Source: Arthrobacter crystallopoietes
GTDB lineage: Bacteria > Actinomycetota > Actinomycetes > Actinomycetales > Micrococcaceae
Direction of reading: 5' to 3'
Length of the DNA stretch: 64,000 nt
Assembly (NCBI RefSeq): GCF_002849715.1
Contig: NZ_CP018863.1
Span: 2,914,001-2,978,000, forward strand
Shown here: positions 49,427 through 59,103 of the stretch, in pieces
How positions within the stretch are numbered: position 1 is the first letter of the stretch
How the letters are laid out: each line of letters starts with the position of its first letter
Position numbers and translations under genes: made by a program
The notes under the pieces: generated by a model
Seen by the model: only the letters and a program-made list of their open reading frames with translations
The model's database searches: none
What the model was told of the DNA's origin: nothing

Positions 49427-50464
49427 GTGTCCAAAGCCGCACCGGCCGCCCAGTATTCAACGCTTTCCCCGTCCCTGGCTGTCGCCGACGATGGGCCGGA
49501 CCGCAACCTGGCCCTGGAGCTCGTCCGCGTGACCGAAGCTGCCGCCATCGCCGGCGGCCACTGGGTTGGCTACGGGGATAAAAACACCGCAGACGGCGCC
49601 GCCGTGGACGCCATGCGTTCCTTCCTCTCCACCGTCCACTTCAACGGCGTTGTGGTGATCGGCGAGGGTGAAAAAGACGAAGCCCCCATGCTCTTCAACG
49701 GCGAGAAGGTCGGCGACGGTTCGGGTCCCGAGGTTGACGTGGCCGTGGACCCGATCGACGGCACCCGCCTGACCGCGCTGGGCATCAACAACGCGCTGTC
49801 CGTGCTGGCCGTGTCCGAGCGTGGCAGCATGTTCGACCCCTCGGCCGTGTTCTACATGGAGAAGCTGGTCACCGGTCCCGAGGCCGCGGACCTGGTGGAC
49901 CTGCGCCTGCCGATCAAGCAGAACCTGCACCTGATCGCCAAGGCCAAGAACAAGAAGGTCAACCAGATCAACGTGATGATCCTGGACCGCGACCGCCACA
50001 AGCCGATGGTCGAAGAGATCCGCGCAGCCGGCGCCCGCACCCGCTTCATCATGGACGGCGACGTGGCCGGCGGTATTGCTGCCGCCCGCGAAGGCACGGG
50101 CATCGATGTCCTGATGGGCATCGGCGGCACCCCGGAGGGCATCGTCACGGCGTGCGCCATCAAGTCCCTCGGCGGCGTCATCCAGGGCCGGCTGTGGCCC
50201 ACCAATGACGAGGAAAAGCAGAAGGCAATCGACGCCGGCCACGACCTGGACCGCGTGCTGACCACCAATGACCTGGTCACCAGCGACAACTGCTACTTCG
50301 CCGCTACCGGCATCACCGACGGCGACCTGCTGCGCGGCGTCCGCTACGCGTCCAACACGGTGCGCACCCAGTCCATCGTCATGCGCTCCAAGTCCGGCAC
50401 CATCCGCTTTGTCGACGGCGAGCACCGCGCCGACAAGTGGGAAGGCTACGAGCGCAAGCACTAG
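49427..50464 (+). CDS. glpX: Fructose-1,6-bisphosphatase, class II
   Basis: Gluconeogenic dephosphorylation of fructose-1,6-bisphosphate to fructose-6-phosphate. It is 345 residues. The metal and substrate motifs are V-V-I-G-E-G-E-K-D-E-A-P-M-L-F near residue 75 and D-V-A-V-D-P-I-D-G-T-R near 103, with G-I-G-G-T-P-E-G-I near 225. GTG 49427 follows GATGAGG with a 6-nt spacer. A classical terminator ends the single-gene unit. Class II is the only FBPase of most actinobacteria. Confidence 0.95.
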   Translation: MSKAAPAAQYSTLSPSLAVADDGPDRNLALELVRVTEAAAIAGGHWVGYGDKNTADGAAVDAMRSFLSTVHFNGVVVIGEGEKDEAPMLFNGEKVGDGSGPEVDVAVDPIDGTRLTALGINNALSVLAVSERGSMFDPSAVFYMEKLVTGPEAADLVDLRLPIKQNLHLIAKAKNKKVNQINVMILDRDRHKPMVEEIRAAGARTRFIMDGDVAGGIAAAREGTGIDVLMGIGGTPEGIVTACAIKSLGGVIQGRLWPTNDEEKQKAIDAGHDLDRVLTTNDLVTSDNCYFAATGITDGDLLRGVRYASNTVRTQSIVMRSKSGTIRFVDGEHRADKWEGYERKH

Positions 50465-50516
50465 GCTTCCGCGGCGGCGGGGGCTGCCGCTCCGGCGGCG
50501 CGGCCGCTGTTCCGTA

Positions 50517-50556
50517 AAGAAAACCCGCTCCGGCTCAGGCCGGGGCGGGTTTTCTT
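50517..50556 (+). terminator. Intrinsic terminator of glpX
   Basis: AAGAAAACCCGC (50517-50528) pairs with GCGGGTTTTCTT (50545-50556); with inner pairs the stem reaches 18 bp with one wobble around a TCAG loop. The TTTTCTT end supplies the T-tract. It can act in both directions. Confidence 0.9.
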
Positions 50557-50740
50557 GTGGCCGGCTGGGCCCGCCAGCCGCGTTGCGACCCATGTTCTGG
50601 CCTAACGGTCCATGTTTTGGATTCCAGTAAGGCGCTGACTTGGGGCGATGTTGTGGGCACGTTTTAAACATGGGCTGCTAGGCGGGGCGACAACGAACAA
50701 CGACGGCGAAGGACCGCTTCGGCGGCGAGGCCTGCCTGAC

Positions 50741-50769
50741 CCGCTGAGGGGCCGGAAGCCCCTCAGCGG
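50741..50769 (-). terminator. Terminator of the purK-purE-LCP-manA-FemX gene series
   Basis: CCGCTGAGGGGC (50741-50752) pairs perfectly with GCCCCTCAGCGG (50758-50769), 7 bp beyond the FemX-like stop codon. Confidence 0.75.
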
Positions 50770-50776
50770 TCGGCGG

Positions 50777-51862
50777 TCAGCGGCCGAGCTTGGCGCGCAC
50801 CTTGTCGAGCATCGGGCCAGCGGCGGAACGTGCCTTCGCCAGTGCAGGACCGGCGGCGGTGCGTGCTTTGTGCAGGGCCGGCACTGCCGTATCGCGCAGC
50901 TTGCGGGCAAGGCCGTAGGCGGAGTGCATCACCTTGTTGACCGGCAGGTCCCAGGAGCCCGGGTAGGCCACCTCGAAGCCGCCGAAGGAGCGCTTGAAGC
51001 GGGAGAAGCCGGCCCAGGCATGGTCCGGTTCGTCCTCGGGGGAGACGCCCCACATGTCGAAGCGGGTCATACCCGAGGCTTTGGCGTCCATCATCATGGT
51101 GACTACCAGCGGGATGCCGGCGTTGAGCTTGCGGTAGGTATCGTCGGCGGCCGCATGGGCGTAGACGCGCGTGGTCTCCGTGTCATAGGACAGGGCTGCC
51201 GCGATCGGGGTGCCCTCCAGCTTCGCGATGAAGATCTTCGCGTTGCCGGCCGGCACCAGGGCCTGGGCGGCGCGGGTGAGGTAGTCATCGGACTGCGCCT
51301 TGAATTCGGCCCGCTCCGAAACGTCATGCAGGAAGCCCAGCAGGATGGAGATGTCCTTCGGATCGGTGGAGATCTCGAAGGTCACGCCCTTCTTGTGGAT
51401 GTTCCGGTAGAGGTTCCGGCTGGTGCTGCGCATGTCGGCCAGGATCTTGTCTTCGTCCTGGGTCAGATCCACCATCCAAGTCAGGTGCGGCTGGATGTCG
51501 GTGGGCGCCTTGACGAGTCCCAGTCCTGCCAGCTCGGCCTCCACGTCGGTGCCGGGGCCGGAGGCCAGGCCCGCGTTGACCGGCTCCACGCGGACGTAGT
51601 GCGCGCCCTCGGCCTTCGCCAGCGCCGCCAGGGCGTCGAGTGCCCGGGTCAGGGCATGCTTGTCCTCGGCGGCGGGTCCGTACGGCACGTAGAGGTAACT
51701 GCCCAGCGGCGTCTTCTCGTGGATGGCCAGGAAGGAGTAGCCGTCCCCGGTGGACTCGAAGACTTTCTTCCCGAGACTGCGCTGGAACTCGGCCCAGGCG
51801 GCGGACTGCAGGATGGAGGAACTCATGCGTCGATATCCGTTCGTTGATTCACTGAACTTCAT
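50777..51862 (-). CDS. FemABX-type aminoacyltransferase (peptidoglycan interpeptide bridge)
   Basis: A double-GNAT-fold enzyme (361 residues) that probably adds amino acids to the stem peptide of lipid II or peptidoglycan, using aminoacyl-tRNA. Arthrobacter-type walls have interpeptide bridges, which fits. The first half has S-F-L-A-I-H-E-K-T-P-L-G-S-Y-L-Y-V-P-Y-G-P, typical of the family, and the second half has M-T-R-F-D-M-W-G-V-S-P near residue 265. The tail is Ala/Lys-rich and helical. ATG 51862 overlaps the manA stop (ATGA); ATG 51826 is an alternative. Which residue it adds is unknown. Confidence 0.82.
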   Translation of the reverse strand: MKFSESTNGYRRMSSSILQSAAWAEFQRSLGKKVFESTGDGYSFLAIHEKTPLGSYLYVPYGPAAEDKHALTRALDALAALAKAEGAHYVRVEPVNAGLASGPGTDVEAELAGLGLVKAPTDIQPHLTWMVDLTQDEDKILADMRSTSRNLYRNIHKKGVTFEISTDPKDISILLGFLHDVSERAEFKAQSDDYLTRAAQALVPAGNAKIFIAKLEGTPIAAALSYDTETTRVYAHAAADDTYRKLNAGIPLVVTMMMDAKASGMTRFDMWGVSPEDEPDHAWAGFSRFKRSFGGFEVAYPGSWDLPVNKVMHSAYGLARKLRDTAVPALHKARTAAGPALAKARSAAGPMLDKVRAKLGR

Positions 51863-53133
51863 AGACTTTCATAAAACTCGGCAAACTCGCTGGCATTGCC
51901 CGCGCAGGTGACCGCAAAAAGCACGGCGGGGGAGTCCGCGTTCAGCACCGGATGGACCAGCACGGGCTGCTCCGAGGCCGGGATGAACGCCGAATCTCCG
52001 CGGTGCAGCGTCAGATCCGTAACGGGTGAATCCAGCAGCGCGCTGCCGCTGACGGCCAGCACGACAACGGGACCATGCTGCGCCAGCGGTACGGGCGTGT
52101 CGCCGTCGTTAATCTCGATGCGCTGGAGCTGGAACTCGGCGAACGGCGGGCAGTAAAGTTCCTGGCCGGCGTCCGTCAGCTTCCGTTCCACCCGGGGCGG
52201 CTCGATCGGGCGGAAATCCGTGATCTTGAGCAGCTCGGGGATGTTGATGTGCTTCGGTGTCAGCCCGCCGCGGAGCACGTTGTCGCTGGTGGCCATGACC
52301 TCGATGCCAAGGCCGCGCAGGTAGGCGTGCACGTTACCGGCCGGCAGGCTCAGCGCCTGGCCCGGCTGCAGCGTGGTCAGGTTCAGTAGCAGCGAAATCA
52401 GCGTGCCCGGGTCCTGCGGATAGAGCTCGGCCAGCCAGCGGACCGCGGCGAATTCCGGCCCGGTTTCCTCTTCGGGGACGGCGGCCAGCACCCCGGCCGT
52501 GCTGTCGACCAAAGCAGCGGACTCGGCGCCGCCTTCGAGCAGCGTCACGAAAGCGCCGCGGATGGCCGCGGATTCGTCCGGGCCCTCGAGCGACTTGATC
52601 ACCCGTTCCAGCAAGGCGGTGTCCGCGTCGACGGCCTTGAGCTTGCCATGGAGCCCGCGGAAAAACCGGACGGAATCCTGCGGGTGCCGGAAGCCGCACA
52701 GGGCCTGGAACTCCGTCAGGGCGAAGAGCATTTCCGGCTTGTGGTTATCGTCGCGGTAGCTGCGTTCAGGGGAGGACAGCGGGACCTTGGCGGCGTTCTC
52801 GGCCGCAAAGCCTTCGCGGGCCTGCTCCAGCGTGGGGTGGACCTGCAGCGAGAGCGCCTCGTCGGCGGCCAGGACCTTGGTCAGGAACGGCAGCTTGGCG
52901 CCGAACAGGGCCAGCGCGTTCTCGCCAAGCGCCAACCCGGGGCCGTCGTCAATGAAGTCCGTGAGCGGCTGCTCGTCGCCGTCGGGCAAATGGACCGACG
53001 ACGGCGAATCCGGGTGGGCTCCGATCCACAACTCGGCCTCGGGGCTGCCCGAGGGCTCGCGGCCGAACAACTCGGCAATCGCCGTCGGCGATCCCCAGGC
53101 ATAGGGTCGCAGAACATTGGTCAGCCGGTACAT
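51859..53133 (-). CDS. manA: Mannose-6-phosphate isomerase, class I
   Basis: Zinc-dependent interconversion of mannose-6-phosphate and fructose-6-phosphate, supplying mannose for glycoconjugates. It is 424 residues of cupin fold. Zinc ligands occur in L-S-L-Q-V-H-P (near residue 95), in K-P-E-M-L-F near 130, and in the G-N-V-H-A-Y-L-R-G motif near 265. ATG 53133 follows GAGG. It sits between an LCP protein and a FemABX protein, both cell-envelope enzymes, with 56 bp to the former and a 4-bp overlap with the latter. Confidence 0.93.
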   Translation of the reverse strand: MYRLTNVLRPYAWGSPTAIAELFGREPSGSPEAELWIGAHPDSPSSVHLPDGDEQPLTDFIDDGPGLALGENALALFGAKLPFLTKVLAADEALSLQVHPTLEQAREGFAAENAAKVPLSSPERSYRDDNHKPEMLFALTEFQALCGFRHPQDSVRFFRGLHGKLKAVDADTALLERVIKSLEGPDESAAIRGAFVTLLEGGAESAALVDSTAGVLAAVPEEETGPEFAAVRWLAELYPQDPGTLISLLLNLTTLQPGQALSLPAGNVHAYLRGLGIEVMATSDNVLRGGLTPKHINIPELLKITDFRPIEPPRVERKLTDAGQELYCPPFAEFQLQRIEINDGDTPVPLAQHGPVVVLAVSGSALLDSPVTDLTLHRGDSAFIPASEQPVLVHPVLNADSPAVLFAVTCAGNASEFAEFYESL

Positions 53134-53189
53134 TGTGGAGCCTCTTCTCTATGCAAGTATCTGAACGTGCTGGTGCGACGACTTCGAGC

Positions 53190-54863
53190 CTAGGGCACCG
53201 AGCATTCCCCGTTGCCGCGCACGATCGACGAAAGCGTTGCCGTGTCGCCGATGACGGCCAGCTGCTGCAGGTACTCCTCGGTGATCTCCGGAGTCTGTTC
53301 AGCCGGTGTTTCGGCCGGGGCGGCTTCGCCGCCGTCGTTAGCCGGAGTGTCCTCCGCGGTGCCGCCGGAGTCCGCGCCGCCGTCGTTGTTGTCGCCGGCG
53401 CCGGAATCCGCACCGCTGTCCGGTTTGGAGCCCGCGTCGCCGCCAGCGTCCTTAGTCTCCTCTTCCTGGATGAACATCTCCTGAACACGAGGGTGGATCT
53501 GGCTGAAGTCCGGGAAGGTGACGAAGTTGTCCGAGGGGGTGCCGAAGTCCGGCGGGCCGATGGTCAGCCGCTTGATCTTCTGCCCCTTCGCATCGGCAGC
53601 CAGGGACACGAAGCTGCCGAGCTGCTCGCTGGGAATGTCCGTCTCCACGACCTCCTCGCCGGCGGAGGCCAGCTGCTGGAAGCGGGTCAGCACGGTGGCA
53701 GGGTCCAGCTGCTTGACCATCGCGGACATCACGCACTGCTGGCGCTGCACGCGGTCATAGTCCGTGGCGAATTCGCGCGAGCGGGCGTACCAAAGCGCGT
53801 GGTAGCCGTCCAGCTCCTGCACGCCGGGGGCGATCCAGCCCTTCGGCGGGTAGTGCTGGTTGGTGCCGGGGATGGTGCGGTTCGAGATGGGCACCCAGCC
53901 GCCGGCGTCCACGGTGATGCCGCCCATGGCGTCCACGAGGGCCTCGAAGCCGCCCATGTCTACCAGCGCGTAGGCCTGGATTTCGATGCCGAGGATGCCG
54001 CTGACCGCGTCCTTCATGGCCTCGGCGCCCGGGTTTTTGGCGTCCGGGTAGAGGTGCGCGTAGTTCTGCTCCACGTCCACATAGAGCGCGTTGATGATGC
54101 ACTCGTCGCCGCAGTTGAAGCCCTCCGGGTACACCGCGTGCATCGGCGAGTCCTCCGGGAACGGAGCGTTCTGGAAGTTGCGCGGGATGCCGAACATGAC
54201 GGTCTGGCCGGTCTTGGCGTCCACGCTGACCACCTGGATGCTGTCCGGGCGCAGCCCCACACGGCCGGCCCCGGCGTCGCCGCCCATCAGCAGGAAGTTG
54301 TAGCGCCCGTCCACCGGATCGAAGGCGGGGCGGGTTTCGAAGATGGTGCCCAGCGTGCTGCGCCCCACGTTCATCAGGTAGGCGCCGTAGCCCAGCGAGC
54401 CCGCGGTCAGCGCCATCAGCGCCACCAGGCAGACTGCCACGATGGGGCGCATCCCCGGCGCGAGCAGGCCGGGCCGGATGATCCGCAGCGTGTCCAGGAA
54501 CAGGAACGCCCAGAACAGCGCCAGCGCCGCCAGCACAATAACCAGCACCAGCGAGCCCCAGCGGTGGGTGGCGATGTTGACCAGCGTCGGCCAGTTCACC
54601 AGGGCCACGATGCCCGCGGCGATCAGCAGCGCCCACACGGTAAACGTCACCCGCAGCGCCTTGCGGCCGAGGCTGCGGTTGCCCGCCACCAGCTGCGCGC
54701 TGCCCGGGATGAACAGGGTCAGCAGCAGCAGGATGAACGCGCGCTTGGTCCGTACCGGAGCCGCCGCGCTCTGCGGGTAGCGGACCGGATCGGTGACGCC
54801 GTAGCCGTCGTCGCCGCGGTTACCGCGGCGCGGACTGTCCTGTGGGGCGATACGCGGCGTCAT
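53190..54863 (-). CDS. LCP (LytR-CpsA-Psr) family protein
   Basis: Predicted ligase attaching glycopolymers (arabinogalactan-, teichoic- or capsule-like) to peptidoglycan. The first about 40 residues are cytoplasmic and charged; about four membrane helices occupy 42-165; the extracellular LCP domain runs about 180-470 and shows [10 protein letters not shown] and the I-P-R-N arginine motif near 225. The last about 85 residues are Asp/Gly/Pro-rich. ATG overlaps the purE stop by 4 bp. At 557 residues with four N-terminal helices it is a long variant. Confidence 0.88.
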   Translation of the reverse strand: MTPRIAPQDSPRRGNRGDDGYGVTDPVRYPQSAAAPVRTKRAFILLLLTLFIPGSAQLVAGNRSLGRKALRVTFTVWALLIAAGIVALVNWPTLVNIATHRWGSLVLVIVLAALALFWAFLFLDTLRIIRPGLLAPGMRPIVAVCLVALMALTAGSLGYGAYLMNVGRSTLGTIFETRPAFDPVDGRYNFLLMGGDAGAGRVGLRPDSIQVVSVDAKTGQTVMFGIPRNFQNAPFPEDSPMHAVYPEGFNCGDECIINALYVDVEQNYAHLYPDAKNPGAEAMKDAVSGILGIEIQAYALVDMGGFEALVDAMGGITVDAGGWVPISNRTIPGTNQHYPPKGWIAPGVQELDGYHALWYARSREFATDYDRVQRQQCVMSAMVKQLDPATVLTRFQQLASAGEEVVETDIPSEQLGSFVSLAADAKGQKIKRLTIGPPDFGTPSDNFVTFPDFSQIHPRVQEMFIQEEETKDAGGDAGSKPDSGADSGAGDNNDGGADSGGTAEDTPANDGGEAAPAETPAEQTPEITEEYLQQLAVIGDTATLSSIVRGNGECSVP

Positions 54864-55372
54864 GACAATTTTGCCCGCAGGGCTTCACCCTTGTCGTACG
54901 CGCTTTGGCGCAGCTCAGCGGCGAAGTCGGCCAGCTGCGGCTGCAGCCGGGCGGCAAGGTCATCGGTTCCGGCTGCCAGCATCCGGACCGCCAGCAGCCC
55001 GGCATTGCGGGCGCCGCCGATGGAGACGGTGGCCACGGGAACGCCGGCGGGCATCTGCACGATGGACAGCAGCGAGTCCATGCCGTCCAGCATCTTCAGC
55101 GGCACCGGAACCCCGATGACCGGCAGCGTAGTGACTGAGGCGAGCATGCCGGGCAGGTGCGCAGCGCCGCCGGCACCGGCGATGATGGCGCGCAGCCCGC
55201 GGCCCTGGGCCTCTTTGCCGTAGCGGATCATGTCCTCGGGCATGCGGTGCGCGGAGACCACATCGGCCTCGTACGGGATGCCGAATTCTTCCAGCGCCGC
55301 GGCTGCAGCCTGCATCACGGGCCAGTCCGAATCGGAGCCCATTACGACGCCGACAATCGGGTTTTCGCTCAT
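54860..55372 (-). CDS. purE: N5-carboxyaminoimidazole ribonucleotide mutase
   Basis: Converts N5-CAIR to CAIR in purine synthesis. It is 170 residues, class I. The substrate loop G-S-D-S-D-W-P is at residues 13-19, the catalytic V-S-A-H-R near 41-45, and G-G-A-A-H-L-P-G near 73. It overlaps purK upstream by 4 bp and the LCP gene downstream by 4 bp. Confidence 0.95.
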   Translation of the reverse strand: MSENPIVGVVMGSDSDWPVMQAAAAALEEFGIPYEADVVSAHRMPEDMIRYGKEAQGRGLRAIIAGAGGAAHLPGMLASVTTLPVIGVPVPLKMLDGMDSLLSIVQMPAGVPVATVSIGGARNAGLLAVRMLAAGTDDLAARLQPQLADFAAELRQSAYDKGEALRAKLS

Positions 55373-56562
55373 AAGTTGCCTTCCTGCGGGTCTGACCCGG
55401 CGCGCTGCGGGTCTGCCCCGTCGCGGATGATCGCGGCCACCCTTGCGGCCTTGGTGCGCAGCACGTCCACGTCCGAAGCGTGCCGGCCCACCACATTAAC
55501 ATGTCCGATTTTGCGGCCCGGGCGCACGGACTTGCCGTAGCCGTGGACCTTGACGTCCGGTTCGGCAGCCAGCGCCTGCGGGTAGGCGCCGAACAGATCC
55601 GTGTTGGCTCCGCCCAGGTAATTCTTCATAACGACGACGGCGCCCAGGGCCGCCGTATCCCCGAGCGGCAGGTCCAGGACCGCGCGCAGGTGCTGCTCGA
55701 ACTGACTGGTCACGCAGCCGTCCATCGTCCAGTGCCCGGTGTTGTGCGGGCGCATGGCCAGCTCGTTGATGACGAAGCCCTGGCCCTGGCCGGGGGTTTC
55801 GAACAGTTCGGCGGCCATCACGCCGGTGACGCCGAGCTCCTGGGCCAGGCGCAGGGCGGCCTGTTGGGCGGCCTCGGCCACCTCGGCGGAAAGTTCCTGG
55901 GCCGGGGCGATGACCTCGTCGCAGACGCCGTCCACCTGGATGGTGTGGGCCACCGGCCAGGCCTTGGCCTCGCCGGAAGGCGTGCGTGCCACCAGCGCGG
56001 AGAGCTCGCGGCTGAAGTCCACCTTGTCCTCGGCCAGCAGCGGTGTACCGGTGAACCAGTCAGCGGCAGCCGCGGCAGCGCCGGCGTCGTCAATCATGCG
56101 CACGCCCTTGCCGTCATAGCCGCCGCGCGGAGTCTTGAGCACCACCGGCCAGCCGGTCTGCTCGCCGAACGCGACCAGCTCTTCGACGGTGGACACCGCG
56201 GCCCAGGCCGGGTTGGGCAGGCCGAGCTTTTCGACGACGCCGCGCATGATGAGTTTGTCCTGCGCGTGGATCAGCGCATCCGGCTGCGGCTGGACATTGA
56301 CGCCCTCGGCGATCAGGGTCTGCAGGTGCTCGGTGGGGACGTGCTCGTGGTCGAACGTCATCACATCCAGGCCCTGGGCGAACTGCCGCAGGGTGTCCAG
56401 ATCCTTGTAGTCGCCGACCGGAGCGTTGGCCACCGCCGCGACCGCCGAGACGTCTTCGGCCTCGGCCAGGACTCGGAGTTCAAAGCCAAGGGCTACTGCA
56501 CAGGGGGCCATCATGCGGGCTAGCTGGCCGCCGCCAACAACGCCAATTACTGGGAAAGTCAC
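55369..56562 (-). CDS. purK: N5-carboxyaminoimidazole ribonucleotide synthase
   Basis: ATP- and bicarbonate-dependent carboxylation of AIR, the step before PurE. It is a 397-residue ATP-grasp protein: the N-terminal [13 protein letters not shown] is at residues 6-18, the ATP-binding [11 protein letters not shown] near 139, and [13 protein letters not shown] near 265. GTG 56562 has TACGCT (56574-56569) ending 6 nt upstream and no Shine-Dalgarno sequence, so the operon transcript is probably leaderless. Confidence 0.95.
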   Translation of the reverse strand: MTFPVIGVVGGGQLARMMAPCAVALGFELRVLAEAEDVSAVAAVANAPVGDYKDLDTLRQFAQGLDVMTFDHEHVPTEHLQTLIAEGVNVQPQPDALIHAQDKLIMRGVVEKLGLPNPAWAAVSTVEELVAFGEQTGWPVVLKTPRGGYDGKGVRMIDDAGAAAAAADWFTGTPLLAEDKVDFSRELSALVARTPSGEAKAWPVAHTIQVDGVCDEVIAPAQELSAEVAEAAQQAALRLAQELGVTGVMAAELFETPGQGQGFVINELAMRPHNTGHWTMDGCVTSQFEQHLRAVLDLPLGDTAALGAVVVMKNYLGGANTDLFGAYPQALAAEPDVKVHGYGKSVRPGRKIGHVNVVGRHASDVDVLRTKAARVAAIIRDGADPQRAGSDPQEGNL

Positions 56563-56733
56563 GTAGTTAGCGTACCGAACCACATCCCCGATAGCCCTAT
56601 CCCCGGCCGTGCGGCACTGCTAACCTTCGCTGACGCGGGCCGATGTCCTAGGAAACATTCAGCCACCCGACCTAGAATGGGCCCTCGGTGCCTAACCGGC
56701 GCTACCCTGAGGAAAAGGATCCCGCTGAAGCTC

Positions 56734-57429
56734 ATGCACATAACGATCGCCGACCGCATCCGGGGTCTCATCTCCCTGTTCTGGCGGGAGGTGGCGAAGT
56801 TCGGGACCGTCGGCGGCGTGGCATTCGTCATCGACAACGGCCTCTACTGGTGGCTGATCAACGGTCCCATGTCGGACAGTGAGGTCAAGGCCCGCCTGGT
56901 TTCGGCCTCGGTGGCCACGCTGTTTTCCTGGGTGGCAAACCGCTACTGGACGTTCCGCGATCGGCGCCAGCCCAATCCCGTCCGCGAACTGATCATGTTC
57001 GTAGTGATTAACGTCATCGGCATGCTCATTTCGGCCGGGTGTGTCTGGATCGCCAAGTACCCGCTGGACATCGAGGGCCGCACCGAGCTGCTCATCGCGG
57101 GCATCTTCGGCACCGTGGTGGCGACGGTCATGCGCTTCTTTGCCTACCGCTTCCTGGTCTTCAACGCCGAGCTGGACGCCGAGCCGGAGTTCGCCCACGA
57201 CCACGAGATCTTCGAGCACGAGCACGCCGGTGCTGGGCATGACTGCGGTGAAGAAAGCGGCGGCCTCGGGCAGGGCGGATCTGCGGGCGGCGGAACCGCG
57301 GCCGGTGGAATCAGGTCAAGTGAGCATGAGCGTGACGGATTCCGCTCTGACGATCAGCTCGGCGGCAGTCATGCCCGCGACGGACACGTGGCCGGCCCCG
57401 GCCGCCGCCGGCCCCAGCCGCCGGCCTAG
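56734..57429 (+). CDS. GtrA family membrane protein
   Basis: A four-helix membrane protein of the GtrA family, thought to flip or bind polyprenyl-linked sugars for cell-surface glycosylation (231 residues). The helices lie within residues 18-140, with F-G-T-V-G-G-V-A-F-V-I-D-N-G near 20 and W-V-A-N-R-Y-W-T-F near 65, both typical. The C-terminal 85 residues are an unusual His/Glu/Gly-rich extension (H-D-H-E-I-F-E-H-E-H) that could bind metal. The ATG at 56734 is chosen by family alignment; no clear ribosome-binding site is seen. Its stop shares CTAG with the converging gene. Confidence 0.85.
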   Translation: MHITIADRIRGLISLFWREVAKFGTVGGVAFVIDNGLYWWLINGPMSDSEVKARLVSASVATLFSWVANRYWTFRDRRQPNPVRELIMFVVINVIGMLISAGCVWIAKYPLDIEGRTELLIAGIFGTVVATVMRFFAYRFLVFNAELDAEPEFAHDHEIFEHEHAGAGHDCGEESGGLGQGGSAGGGTAAGGIRSSEHERDGFRSDDQLGGSHARDGHVAGPGRRRPQPPA

Positions 57430-58127
57430 AGCTGTTCGGTGATCCGTTCGTTGGCCACGAGCTTGGCCGTGTCGTGCACGGACTGGTGGCACAGCACCAC
57501 GGTTCCGCCGCCGAGCCAGGTAGCCACGGCCTCGGTCAGCGTGGTGAACCAGTCAGACTTCGTGGGAATCAGCAGGTTCCGGCTGGCTGGCTCCCGGTGC
57601 AGCAGCGCATCAAAGGTGAGCGAGCCGCCCTCGTACTCCAAAGCCGTTGCCGAGTTCTCGGCCGAGCCCATCCCCATAAACACGTCGCCGTAGGAACGCA
57701 CTTCGGCCGCGTAATCCAGCACTCCCTCGGGTAGGGCGCCCGGCCAGCCCAGCGCCAGCGCGCCCTCGGCCACCGCAACCTGGTACGCCGGGCCGTCGCC
57801 CAGCTGGTCCACGTCATTGCTGACGACGACGTCGGGCTCCGTGCCGTCGTCCCCGGCAGCGTCCACGGTAAGGGTAGCGCCGGTCTGCCAGCCGGCCAGT
57901 GCCCACACCACGGACCGCCAATGCGGCGGCATCGCCAGCCGGATGACCGTGCCGGGCTCGGCGTCCAGTTCCTCCGAGAGCAGGTTTGCAGTCTTCGCCA
58001 CCCAGTTGTCCAGCACCCGGCCGGACAGCTCGACTCGTTCGCCATCCGGGCCGTACCAGATGAGCGCGGGGGAGGAGTCCGGGCGCAGGACTGCCAGCAG
58101 CTGGTCGATGGTGCTCACTGAATGCAC
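57426..58127 (-). CDS. TIGR03089 family protein (AMP-binding-enzyme-like)
   Basis: A 233-residue actinobacterial protein resembling the N-terminal part of AMP-forming acyl-CoA synthetases (V-I-R-L-A-M-P-P-H-W-R-S-V-V-W-A-L-A-G-W near residue 67), but without the P-loop, adenylate-binding motifs or C-terminal domain. An enzymatic role is doubtful. GTG 58127 follows AAGGAG with a 5-nt spacer; the frame is open further upstream but without support. From memory, a homologue lies near the LCP gene in mycobacteria, as here. Confidence 0.82.
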   Translation of the reverse strand: MHSVSTIDQLLAVLRPDSSPALIWYGPDGERVELSGRVLDNWVAKTANLLSEELDAEPGTVIRLAMPPHWRSVVWALAGWQTGATLTVDAAGDDGTEPDVVVSNDVDQLGDGPAYQVAVAEGALALGWPGALPEGVLDYAAEVRSYGDVFMGMGSAENSATALEYEGGSLTFDALLHREPASRNLLIPTKSDWFTTLTEAVATWLGGGTVVLCHQSVHDTAKLVANERITEQL

Positions 58128-58548
58128 GGATGCTCCTTGAGGATGGGTCGGTTCGGTAACGGCGTGGTTCCAGCGTATCCGGCAGGCGCCTGAGCGACAT
58201 CGGGGTGGATTGCATCGGTGCATAAAGTCAGTGCATCCGGCCCGCTTTCCACAGATCACATCCGCCCGCTGACACCAGCGGCCACGAGTAGTAAATTGGG
58301 CAGCAGCTTGCGTATTCCTTGAGATGACGGGCTTTCCGGCGCGCCCGGCAACCCGGCCCACGCTTTCGGGCGTGGCGTACACGCTTTTTTGCCGTTGGAG
58401 TCGATAAGATTCCCGCTTTGGCTTGACTTGCACGACTTACACCAATGTAATTAGGTATCGGATTTGTAACAGCAATGAAGACGCAGCGGCTGTTATCAGG
58501 CCATTGCATATCTGGCACCACGCTGGGACAACGACACCGGGAGGGCTC
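58128..58548 (+). other. 421-bp gene-free regulatory stretch upstream of whiB
   Basis: No credible gene. It is divergent space between TIGR03089 and whiB and is AT-richer than its surroundings near 58300-58480. The main feature is the sigma-70-like whiB promoter described separately; the long leader after it (about 90 nt) could be regulatory. No riboswitch core is recognisable. Confidence 0.5.
58423..58451 (+). promoter_or_regulatory. Sigma-70-type promoter of whiB
   Basis: A -35 TTGACT (58423-58428), 17-bp spacer and -10 TGTAAT (58446-58451) form a near-consensus promoter, about 98 bp upstream of the whiB ATG. Confidence 0.6.
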
Positions 58549-59103
58549 ATGGGGCAGGCAGAGCGTATAACGGACCGTACGGAATTAGAGGCACAGGCTT
58601 CAGTCCGGTACGGTTCCCGCGGCGTACCAGCGGACTGGTATGTGGATCCGGCTGATCCCGCGGCGGCAGAGCGCTACCACGAAACAAGCCAGCAGTCTCT
58701 GGAAAACCAGGCCACCGCATTTCTCGCCGCGCATCAGGCACTTGCTGCGGACGTCGAGGATCTGCAGGCCGACGAAACACGTGAACTGGCCGCGCCGCGC
58801 ATGCTGCACGAAGTCGCGCCGCCGAAAGAACAGCCCCTCTGGATCGGTCTGCCCGGATTCGGCTCGGACTTTGACGATGAGGGCGAGCTGGGCTGGCAGG
58901 CGGATGCCTTGTGCGCCCAGACGGATCCCGAAGCATTCTTCCCCGAAAAGGGCGGCTCGACCCGGGACGCAAAGAAGGTCTGCGGCGCGTGCACCGTACG
59001 CGCGCAGTGCCTGGAGTATGCCCTGGCCAATGACGAACGCTTTGGAATCTGGGGCGGCCTTTCGGAGCGCGAGCGCCGACGCCTAAGGAAGCGGGCAGTC
59101 TAA
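58549..59103 (+). CDS. WhiB-family iron-sulfur transcriptional regulator (WhiB2/WhmD-like)
   Basis: An actinobacterial [4Fe-4S] regulator of cell division and development. The cluster ligands are C122, C145, C148 and C154, and the G-I-W-G-G turn is at 167-171 followed by a basic R-E-R-R-R-L-R-K-R tail. The WhiB domain fills only the last 75 residues; the first about 110 form a long acidic, helical extension unlike the short usual form. ATG 58549 follows GGGAGGG. The TAA stop overlaps the putative start of the glycosyltransferase gene. WhiB2-type identity is inferred from the neighbours (cell-envelope genes). Confidence 0.88.
   Translation: MGQAERITDRTELEAQASVRYGSRGVPADWYVDPADPAAAERYHETSQQSLENQATAFLAAHQALAADVEDLQADETRELAAPRMLHEVAPPKEQPLWIGLPGFGSDFDDEGELGWQADALCAQTDPEAFFPEKGGSTRDAKKVCGACTVRAQCLEYALANDERFGIWGGLSERERRRLRKRAV

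Larger units (their letters stand above)
50465..50776. other. 312-bp gene-free stretch with two terminators and repeated CCATGTT motifs
   Basis: No credible gene. It contains the glpX terminator and the FemX terminator. Between them the motif CCATGTTyTGG occurs at 50590-50600 and 50610-50620, and its inverse AAACATGG at 50666-50673, near a GTTTTAAAC palindrome. These repeats could be a relic of an insertion-sequence end or protein-binding sites. Confidence 0.35.
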
